Source: Methylovirgula sp963708155
Lineage (GTDB): Bacteria > Pseudomonadota > Alphaproteobacteria > Rhizobiales > Beijerinckiaceae
Length of the DNA: 64,000 nucleotides
Assembly: GCA_963708155.1 (NCBI GenBank)
Contig: OY970183.1
Location: 2,728,001 to 2,792,000 of the forward strand
Direction: 5' to 3'
Below are positions 57,588 to 64,000 of this stretch, one piece after another. Below the pieces are notes generated by a model. That model had not been told where the DNA came from and did no database searches. It saw only the letters and a list, made by a program, of their open reading frames with translations. A program made the position numbers and the translations under genes. Numbering within the stretch: the stretch's first letter is position 1; every line of letters starts with the position of its first letter.

Positions 57588-57932
57588 GCTTTGTCTCTTA
57601 CGGCACGGGCAAGCGTAGATAATTTCGTGATGCGCCGATTGAACGACATTCTTCGCGCGTCTTTATGGCAGACTGGCTTCCGAACTCCGTAGTCGCGCAC
57701 ATTTTACAGAAGCAGAGCCTCATCAAGGCGTACCGTCGAGCCCCAAAATGCCAACCTTCGCGGTGACGACGACTGTCGGCCAAAGAAATCTCTATCTCGA
57801 CAGGCATCGAAGTTAATTCGGTCCCGGTTCAGCTTTCTTGCGCTTCTTGACAGAACGAGGCATTTGAAATGCTACGACCGCAGGACCGTGAATCGCGGTT
57901 TCGGGTCGATTGCGAGCCCCCAACGGACGGCC

Positions 57933-58754
57933 ATGGCCAAACCGCGTAGCAACCGATTTGTCTGGTACGAGCTGCTGACGCCGGATGTGACAGCCGCCAA
58001 GGAATTCTACACTCATGTCGTGGGCTGGCGCGTGCGCGATCTCGCGATACCGGGTTCGGCCTACAGCTTTTTCATCGCTGCAGAGAACCCGGTCGCCGGG
58101 GTGATGAGCATGCCTGAAGGTGCACGGCGCGTGGGGGCGATGCCGCACTGGATGGGATACGTTGGCGTCTCCGATCTCGACTCTGCCGTTGGCCGGGTCG
58201 TAGAGCTCGGCGGCGCTGTCCGCGTTCCGCCTGTGGACATTCAAAACGTCAGCCGATTCTCGGTTGTCGCCGATCCGCAGGATGCGACGCTTGCTTTAGT
58301 CAAGGGGATGAAGCCCGGCGAGGCGCCGGTGGCCGAACTCGGGACGCCGGGGCATGTCGGCTGGCACGAGTTGTTTGCCGCAGACTGGGAGAAAGCCTTC
58401 GCTTTCTACGGCAAGCTTTTCGGTTGGCAGAAAACCCACGCCGACACCGGCCCGTCCGGGACATATCAGCAGTTCTCCGCCGACGGCGAGACGATCGGCG
58501 CGATGTCGGCTAAGCCCGAGACATTGCCGCTTCCGTTCTGGCTGTATTATTTCAACGTCGGAGACGTCGAAGCCGCATCAAAGCGCGTTGAAAATAGCGG
58601 CGGTGAAATCCTCTACGGTCCGATTGCCGTCCCTGGCGGCGCCTGGATCGTCCATTGCAAGGATCCGCAGGGCGCTCTCTTCGGGCTTCTGGACAGGCGT
58701 AGCCGCAAAGCGATTGAAAGTTTTGTTTCAAGCCGCAAGCGCGGAGTGAAATAA
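57933..58754 (+). CDS. VOC family protein with two glyoxalase-like modules
   Basis: A 273-residue protein with tandem vicinal-oxygen-chelate units. Unit 1: FVWYELLTPDVTAAKEFYTHVVGWRV with HWMGYVGVSDLDSAVGRVVELGG. Unit 2: HVGWHELFAADWEKAFAFYGKLFGWQ with WLYYFNVGDVEAASKRVENSGG and a last DPQGALFGLL. Each unit has metal-ligand positions of this fold (His/Glu). The family covers glyoxalases, dioxygenases and bleomycin or fosfomycin resistance proteins. It converges with the SagB gene, the stops being 10 bases apart. A self-protection role for the neighbouring peptide is possible but unproven. Confidence 0.85.
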   Translation: MAKPRSNRFVWYELLTPDVTAAKEFYTHVVGWRVRDLAIPGSAYSFFIAAENPVAGVMSMPEGARRVGAMPHWMGYVGVSDLDSAVGRVVELGGAVRVPPVDIQNVSRFSVVADPQDATLALVKGMKPGEAPVAELGTPGHVGWHELFAADWEKAFAFYGKLFGWQKTHADTGPSGTYQQFSADGETIGAMSAKPETLPLPFWLYYFNVGDVEAASKRVENSGGEILYGPIAVPGGAWIVHCKDPQGALFGLLDRRSRKAIESFVSSRKRGVK

Positions 58755-58764
58755 GCGCCCGACT

Positions 58765-60197
58765 TCAGCCGGGCGTCCCGGGTCTCGCGATGCGGCCGAG
58801 CGCAAATTGGCCAACCGGGCCTTCGACGGTGAAGTCGACACCCGTCATCTTCGCGAACACGTCGATATTGACGATGCCGATGGCGCAGCCGCCGAGGCCC
58901 ATGTCGGTCGCCGCCAGATAAAACGTCTGCGTCAAGAGCCCAACATCCTTCATGATGAGCGAGTAGGCTATTGAGCTGTATTTCCAAGAGACCCGGCCGA
59001 AGCGAGCGGCGATCGTGATGAGGATTTGCGGCGCGGCTGTCGCGCCCATTGCATTTTTGGCTTCTGCCAGCAGCATTTCAAGATCATCTTGGGGAGCGCC
59101 GATCGGGACCAGCGCATTCGCGCCAGCATCGTAATGATAGAAGCCGCGGGGAAGCCCCTGACAACGTTGACAGCGAGATAGAGTTCGAGTTCGTAACTGG
59201 CGCCCGCCGATGGGTACGGCCTGACGGTCAGACCGCCGTCTTCAAAACCGGGCTTGCTGTCCGACCTCGATAGGACGCGCGCCGTCATCTCGAGAAAGCG
59301 GGAAAGTTCTGGAAGCGAGATCGGGCGCGAGTCGTCGAAGCTGCGTATCGAATGACGGTTACGCAGAAGCTGCTCGAACGGCGAGATTGCCTCCGGGGCG
59401 GCTGTCGAGAATTTGCGCAAATCGATTTTCTTGCCGGGCCAGCTGGGTCGCACCGCGGGAAGCGGAGAAATCGCGCCGACATGCGGATAGACCGATCCAA
59501 TGGGGTTCGTATGCCGGCCGCTTGTGCTGCGTGTATGAAACAAGAGATCGTGAAAGTCCCATAGGGCGAGGTTGCTTTCGCCGGCAACGTCGATCTTCAG
59601 AACAATTTCGCAATCGACCAGGAGTGCGAGACTGGCGAGCCCTAGAAAACCGTCCATTTGACGGAGTTGTTTGACCCGTTGCGGGGTGGAGAGCGTGGCG
59701 ATAAGGGACGCCAGCTCCGGATCAAGGATTTTGAACAGGGCGGCGGCGCGCGGCGACTCTAACACCATCGCGTTGCCGCGCCGTCGCATATATGCGAACC
59801 GCGACAGGACGAGCGTGTCGGCGTTTTGGAGCGGTGGCAGGTTCGGCTGGTAATCTGGAAGGAGGGGCTCGACTGTGATCAAATCCGTGCCATTTCGCGG
59901 ATCTACGAGCCCGTATTCCAATAGACCGAGCGCCGCCAAACGACTGACTAAGAGATTGATCTCTTTGTTCGTTTTGCGCCCTTCCGGCGCCAGCGCGCCG
60001 AGCGGCACGCCAGTGCGCAGTTTTAGCAACCAATCCGCAGCCCCGGCTCCGAAGACACCGACGCCGACAGAGTAATTCTCGAAGCGCGCGACGATTTCGC
60101 CGTTCGCATAGGCATCGATCGCGGCGCGACCGGTTAGCCGCGCAAGGATGTTTGCCGGTGCGGCCCGACGCACTCTCTTGGGTTCGGGAGCGCGCAA
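58765..60197 (-). CDS. SagB/McbC-type azoline dehydrogenase (one-base frame break)
   Basis: FMN-dependent oxidase that turns thiazolines into thiazoles. The N-terminal 240 residues are an accessory domain common in longer SagB proteins. The nitroreductase-fold core has RHSIRSFDDSRPI (FMN binding), RPYPSAGASYELELYLAVNVV, then, after the break, YHYDAGANALVPIG, WKYSSIAYSLIMKDVGLL (with the Lys-Tyr pair typical of active McbC/SagB) and YLAATDMGLGGCAIGIVN. One missing C in the run at about 59145 shifts the frame; restored, the protein is 477 residues. In the raw sequence the shifted frame ends at 58968 and lacks the Lys-Tyr motif. Eleven bases after the YcaO gene on the same strand. Symbol withheld because enzyme families differ. 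Confidence 0.88.
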
Positions 60198-60208
60198 GGC
60201 AACGACTT

Positions 60209-62464
60209 TCAGGTATAGGGATGAAGCGGATTGAGCGCGTCTTCCGCGAGGGGCCGCTTAGTCCATCCGAGCTTTACCGGAACATCGTAAAGCCGCCCGG
60301 GCGCGAAACGGCGATAGAAATGCCGTAATCCCGGAACGACGACTCGAACAACCGGTGTCTCGATGTCGGGCCGTGTCTGGTCGAGAACGAGGAAATCGAG
60401 GCCCTGACGCTCGGCGATGCTGACACACGCTCTCACTTGCTCGTCGGTGTCGAGAAAGCCGAACTTGATATCGAGATCGGGTTGCAATAGCGGCGTGTCG
60501 CTCGGCGACAGATAGGAATGATCTTTGATCCGCAGCGGCGTCCCGTCATGGCTCATTTTTTCAAGGGGTCTGCCGCGCATCACACCGATCGAGAGGAACT
60601 GATTCAGCTCGGTGAGCGTCCGCAATAGAGCGATGCGCGCGTCGAAATGAGAGCCGGAACCAAACTCGATATTTTCCCGGCCATCCTGCATCCATTGCGT
60701 CACCGCGACAAAGCTCGGAATGCCGAGATCGCTGGTGATGTCGAGCACCGAGAGGCGGTGTCCGGCGCTGGCCAGGCGAGCGCGGAACTCCCGCACGAAG
60801 GGGTCATCAAAGTGGGATATGTCGACGCCGGGCCGCTGCTGTCGATTGTACCACCAGATTGCATAGGCATCCCGTTCCACGAGTTCGAGGAAGCCCTGCA
60901 CGATCGCCTCTTCGCGCGTGTTGCCTGCCGCGCAACCGTTGGAATCTGCCAGAAACGCCACCGAGCCCTGGTAGAAGAAGTAAAGCATGCTGGTCGGCAA
61001 ATATTTGAAACGTTTGTCACGCACCGACCAGACCGGCGACCATTCGATCTTGGCCGATGGATCGAAAAGCATGGGGCTTAGCGCCACATCCCCCATGTTG
61101 ACTATCGGAGCCGTGCCTCGCTCGTATTGCAGATCGCTGTACAGCAGCACCTCATTCGGAGCTATGGCATCGCCCGGCGCGAAATCCGAGAACCGCTTGG
61201 CCGCTCTGATTTCGTCGCCCTGAAAAATCCCGGAATAGCGCTCGATCGCTTCCATAAGCGCGCTCGCTTCGCCCTGCTCCGCGGTGCTGCCCTTGCCAAA
61301 GCTGCAGCCGTTCAATCCCCCTCTCAGTTCATAAATCGACTTCGCCGGTGCAGAGAAATTATGCCGCGCGATGAAATTTGTGCTGAGCGGGAGGTCGCCT
61401 TCGATGCGCTCGAGGCGAGACACGACACCCGTGAGAGGACTCACATGTTTGCGGAAACGTGCGACCGTGTCGCGCGGCGAGACGGTTCTGAAACCGCCGC
61501 TTGTCATCATTGGCCGCCCGCCCGTTCCCAGAGAGACTGGCGCTGGTGCCCGTCGCGGGTCACGCGCCTTCTGCCGTCCGCAGGCCGGACATTGCGGACG
61601 ACGCGCTACGTGATGCCGTACGATGGTCGAACCCAGAAGATCGAGGCTGATAACATTGTTGTTCAGGTCGGTGCGAAAATCGCTGGCTAACGCCTTGGCG
61701 ATCTCGAGGGCGGCGAGTTCTGTGGCGCTTTGGCCAAGCACATGCCGGGCGAGCGGCGAAACGGCGAGACACCGTGCATCGCCGCGATCGAGCATGGCCT
61801 TGACTTCACGATTTCTGATCATCCTGTCGGCGAGACATCTCCAGCACGCGCCATCGCCGGGGCTGAACACCGGGCCGACCAGAGGAAAGTTTCCCGACGG
61901 CTGCGCCAGAATCCACGGCGTGCCGTCCGCCAAATGCTCCTCGTTCAACTTGAGCAGGCGCTTGTCGAAATAATCGCTTACGAGCGTAACAGTAATATCG
62001 GGCGAGCGCTTGACGACGCGCGCGCCGAGCAGGCTCAATGCGGCCTCGAGTTCCGGGGCGCCCTCGACATCGAGCGCCTGTATCCGCACCCGGCGCTTCT
62101 GAAGATTTTTCTTCGCGGCCTCAGGCTGTAGTCCAAGGCTCGCCCAATAGGCGGCGGCAATGCCCTGCGTAAAATTTGTCGCGGTGATCACATAGCCGCG
62201 TTCGACAAGCCGCCCGAGAGCTTCGCGAATTTGGGGCGCGGCAAAGTCACGCTCCAGTTTGCGAACGAGTCCGCGAACATTTAACCCGCCCTCCGTTATT
62301 GCGGCGGCGAGGGCGCAATAGAGTTCACCATAGAGAAGAAACTTCCGGTCCTCTGAATAGAGGCACACGGTGTCGGCAGCTACCAGATAGACGGAAAAAT
62401 GCGGCGCGAATTGCAGAACCGCAGTGTCGCGCAACGCTGGACTGTTTAGGTTACCGCCGGTCAT
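60209..62464 (-). CDS. fused E1-like / YcaO TOMM cyclodehydratase
   Basis: A 751-residue single-chain cyclodehydratase. Residues about 15-95 look like a leader-binding winged-helix (RRE) region, ending LGRLVERGYVI. The E1-like (Ocin-ThiF) part follows to about 320 and has the zinc tetracysteine C207-x-x-C210 and C292-x-x-C295. The YcaO domain (about 340-751) has GKGSTAEQGEASALMEAIERY (391-410) and NGCAAGNTREEAIVQGFLELVERDA (509-533), which carry the ATP/Mg residues of azoline-forming YcaOs. It activates Cys or Ser amides with ATP to give thiazolines or oxazolines. The C-terminus is NPLHPYT, a relaxed form of the PxPxP tail usually needed for catalysis. It lies 183 bases after the precursor gene. 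Confidence 0.92.
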   Translation of the reverse strand: MTGGNLNSPALRDTAVLQFAPHFSVYLVAADTVCLYSEDRKFLLYGELYCALAAAITEGGLNVRGLVRKLERDFAAPQIREALGRLVERGYVITATNFTQGIAAAYWASLGLQPEAAKKNLQKRRVRIQALDVEGAPELEAALSLLGARVVKRSPDITVTLVSDYFDKRLLKLNEEHLADGTPWILAQPSGNFPLVGPVFSPGDGACWRCLADRMIRNREVKAMLDRGDARCLAVSPLARHVLGQSATELAALEIAKALASDFRTDLNNNVISLDLLGSTIVRHHVARRPQCPACGRQKARDPRRAPAPVSLGTGGRPMMTSGGFRTVSPRDTVARFRKHVSPLTGVVSRLERIEGDLPLSTNFIARHNFSAPAKSIYELRGGLNGCSFGKGSTAEQGEASALMEAIERYSGIFQGDEIRAAKRFSDFAPGDAIAPNEVLLYSDLQYERGTAPIVNMGDVALSPMLFDPSAKIEWSPVWSVRDKRFKYLPTSMLYFFYQGSVAFLADSNGCAAGNTREEAIVQGFLELVERDAYAIWWYNRQQRPGVDISHFDDPFVREFRARLASAGHRLSVLDITSDLGIPSFVAVTQWMQDGRENIEFGSGSHFDARIALLRTLTELNQFLSIGVMRGRPLEKMSHDGTPLRIKDHSYLSPSDTPLLQPDLDIKFGFLDTDEQVRACVSIAERQGLDFLVLDQTRPDIETPVVRVVVPGLRHFYRRFAPGRLYDVPVKLGWTKRPLAEDALNPLHPYT

Positions 62465-62599
62465 GGGTCAGTATGCGCACCCCAGCCGAAACTCGCAATG
62501 CCGGCAAACAGGCATTCTTCCATTGTCGGGCGGTTGATGGACATAGGCCCCCTGCCTCGCGCCTGAAGGCTAGCATCGGCAAGGAACCTGATAATTGAA

Positions 62600-62629
62600 G
62601 AACGCGGCCGCGCGAGAGGGGCCGCGTTC
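62600..62629 (-). terminator. hairpin between precursor and cyclodehydratase genes
   Basis: Perfect 10-bp inverted repeat GAACGCGGCC / GGCCGCGTTC with a 10-base GC-rich loop, 17 bases after the precursor stop, followed on the minus strand by TTCAATTATC. The U-run is weak, so it may act as a partial terminator, an RNA-stabilising stem, or both. Such a stem would let precursor mRNA exceed enzyme mRNA. Confidence 0.6.
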
Positions 62630-62646
62630 GATCCTCGTGCAGATCG

Positions 62647-63174
62647 CTAGCAGGTTGGCCAGCAACCGCCCCATGACAGGCAGCAGCCGCCGCCGCCGGC
62701 GCAGCCACAGCCGCCGATACCGCAGCCGCATCCGCCGCAGCCCCAGCCGCAACCACCATGTCCGCAGCCGCCACAGCCGCCATGACAACCGCCATGACAA
62801 CCGCCACAGCCACCGTGTCCGCAACCACCGTGGCCACAGCCGCCGTGCCCGCAACCACCGCCGTGTCCACAACCACCGCCGTGGCCGCAGCCACCCCCGC
62901 CGCCATGTCCGCAGCCACAGCCACCGTGAGCAAGCTGGATACCCAATTGGGGTGTGTCCGGCTGTTCCGGGTTGAAGACGTGGAAGGTTGCCAGGCTGAC
63001 GTCGGAGATTTCTTCGTCGTGGAGAGTCGCCGGGCTAAAGGCTCCCACAAATTGCGCGGGAAGCGCGGCTGCCGATCCGCCAGCCGTCGCGGTCAAAGAC
63101 ACGCCGGCGATTCCCAGCACGGTCGCGGTCTTGTTCGATCGTTTCGTTTTGGAAATTTGCTTCGGTTGCGGCAT
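62647..63174 (-). CDS. TOMM / linear azole peptide precursor with His-Cys-Gly core
   Basis: A 175-residue peptide. The ATG at 63174 follows AGAGG; an upstream TTG would add ten residues. Leader, 1-82: basic start, hydrophobic Ala/Gly/Thr-rich stretch (about 17-45), then a conserved-looking acidic segment DEEISDVSLATFHVF (53-67). Core, 83-175: 93 residues with 22 Cys, 10 His and about 52 Gly, one Ser, one Thr, three Trp. The middle repeats CGHGG or CGHGGG about eight times, then CGGCHGGCHGG, and ends GCCLSWGGCWPTC. The Gly-Cys pattern is that of microcin B17-type substrates, but with His added and almost no Ser/Thr, so thiazoles only are expected. The cyclodehydratase and dehydrogenase lie downstream. 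Modification extent is inferred. Confidence 0.88.
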   Translation of the reverse strand: MPQPKQISKTKRSNKTATVLGIAGVSLTATAGGSAAALPAQFVGAFSPATLHDEEISDVSLATFHVFNPEQPDTPQLGIQLAHGGCGCGHGGGGGCGHGGGCGHGGGCGHGGCGHGGCGHGGCGGCHGGCHGGCGGCGHGGCGWGCGGCGCGIGGCGCAGGGGCCLSWGGCWPTC

Positions 63175-63209
63175 AGCAAGCCTCTTCGCTTTCGCATCGC
63201 ACAATAGGC

Positions 63210-63224
63210 AATGAGCATCTCATT
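63210..63224. promoter_or_regulatory. palindrome upstream of the TOMM precursor
   Basis: AATGAG / CTCATT with a 3-base centre, 36 bases upstream of the precursor start. This is the usual place for an operator near the transcription start. No regulator gene is seen in the window. May be chance. Confidence 0.35.
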
Positions 63225-63818
63225 CGTAGCAGCTTTTACCCGCTTTTGATAGCCGTGAGAAAAAAATTGCCAGTTTCTGAGGATGCCGCGGGATCAATTG
63301 ACTTCTCCGCAAGACGGCGATGATCTGGCTCTACCGCGGCGATCGTGAGCGGAAAACGAAAAGTCCCTTCCCCCGTAGGTCGGCCGCGCCGGTTTCGCGG
63401 CCAAACAAAACGTCCAGATCGCAAGGGACAATCCTTGCTCTTTAGATTTTTTTTCTCGTTACGACAGCACGTTTTCTAAAGGTTAGTTTCAGGTCGAACT
63501 TCCTGCACAGCTTCCTCGCTTCAATTTCGCAGGGCCGCCGAATTGGGCTGGATTGAATATGACAATGTGTTCCCTGGCACGAAGCGGCCGCGCAAAAAGG
63601 CAGTTTGCTCGATAGCGTTTGATGCCCGACCCGTGGGCCGAGTCGAGGAACAGGGCGAGCGGCAAGACGGAAGGTTCTTCTTTCGAATTTCCGCTACGTA
63701 ATGTTTCTCGCGCAGCCTATCGAGATGATCGCAGTCCACTAAAAACGAAATTCATGTAATGATAGTGTATAGTTATTTTTGCCGATAAATTTTCTGGTCT
63801 GATCCGGAGATTATGTTG
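63225..63818. other. non-coding region upstream of the TOMM operon, about 590 bases
   Basis: No convincing gene. It is clearly less GC-rich than the core genome, with T-runs near 63440-63460 and an AT-rich stretch at 63740-63800. Short frames on both strands (for example 63521-63739) have no protein-like pattern. It should hold the divergent promoters of the precursor and of the gene at 63819. The lower GC is compatible with acquired DNA. Confidence 0.45.
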
Positions 63819-64000
63819 ATGAGACACGCGCAGAATTTGATCTTTGGAATTTTATTGCTTGCGTTGCTCGGGCCAGCCTGCGCCCAGACTGCAGGGCATC
63901 CAAGACATCATGCGAAAGCGCCCAAGGTGGCGGCCGGGGGCCAGGCGGCTCCTGCGGGGGATACCACGGCAGCAAAGCCGGGTGCCGGGAGCGCAAACTG
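63819..64000 (+). CDS. partial exported Ala/Pro-rich protein (runs off the window)
   Basis: The first 60 codons of a gene cut by the window end. GGAG at 63806-63809 stands 9 bases before the ATG at 63819; another ATG at 63813 is too close. A signal peptide (RHAQNLIFGILLLALLGPACAQT) is followed by a His/Lys/Ala/Pro/Gly-rich, low-complexity stretch. Function unknown. Its divergent position next to the TOMM precursor makes it a possible accessory gene, but this is only proximity. Confidence 0.6.
   Translation, partial: MRHAQNLIFGILLLALLGPACAQTAGHPRHHAKAPKVAAGGQAAPAGDTTAAKPGAGSAN

Noticed and set aside
57598..57807. 69-residue minus-strand frame after tRNA-Phe
   Set aside because: No hydrophobic core pattern, no ribosome site and no similarity to any family I recognise.
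62690..62935. Possible CRISPR or DNA tandem repeat
   Set aside because: The repeats follow protein units with synonymous codon changes and have no constant spacer, so they are coding repeats of the core peptide.
62758..63207. Plus-strand Ala/Thr-rich open frame
   Set aside because: It is the complement of the Gly-Cys-His codon repeats of the precursor, which explains its low complexity.

Overview
The window looks like a chromosomal segment of a GC-rich alphaproteobacterium of the order Hyphomicrobiales (Rhizobiales), possibly Beijerinckiaceae-like. This rests on gene order: ispDF / dusB-ntrB-ntrC-ntrY-ntrX-dat-hfq-hflX-mazG, rlpA-dac-tmk-holB-metG-tatD-MBL hydrolase, glnB-glnA, and dsbA-aroQ-accB-accC ... 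aat-DUF2155. These are arrangements I know from this order. The genus-level guess is inference only.

Layout. 0.1-6.6 kb: a GT-C-like membrane glycosyltransferase, cobT, a small unknown, a Tat-exported sulfatase, tpm and ispDF. 6.7-17.8 kb: the nitrogen two-component block (dusB, ntrBC, ntrYX), a D-amino acid transaminase, hfq, hflX and mazG. 17.9-26.2 kb: a double cold-shock protein and a long minus-strand run for DNA replication, translation and the cell wall. 26.6-31.2 kb: a tandem-duplicated outer-membrane barrel, four tRNAs (Arg, Pro, Asn, Cys), a complex I accessory subunit, a DUF192 protein and a second double cold-shock protein. 31.2-41.5 kb: an SDR, cysK, sseA, glnB-glnA, a shattered methyltransferase, a phosphotransferase-like gene and parE. 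41.5-48.5 kb: a three-domain GH18/NodB/GT2 polysaccharide enzyme, a DsbA-like protein, aroQ and accBC. 48.5-57.2 kb: an RND efflux triad placed between accC and aat, then DUF2155, ndk, a membrane protein and tRNA-Phe. 57.2-64 kb: an accessory region.

The most notable system is in that last region, on the minus strand. It is a three-gene thiazole/oxazole-modified microcin (TOMM, linear azol(in)e peptide) operon. A 175-residue precursor has an 82-residue leader and a 93-residue core made almost only of Gly, Cys (22) and His (10) in repeated CGHGG units. It is followed by a fused E1-like/YcaO cyclodehydratase (751 residues) and a SagB-type FMN dehydrogenase. A 10-bp hairpin lies between precursor and enzymes. 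The organisation recalls microcin B17 and streptolysin S, but the His-Cys-Gly core and the absence of a visible exporter or dedicated immunity gene make it worth study.

Sequence quality matters here. At least a dozen genes, including the normally essential or central metG, glnA, parE and ntrB, are broken by one- or two-base frame changes while both sides of each break remain well conserved. I read most of these as sequencing or assembly indels rather than pseudogenes. Coordinates for such genes span the whole reconstructed reading frame, and the break is stated in each entry.
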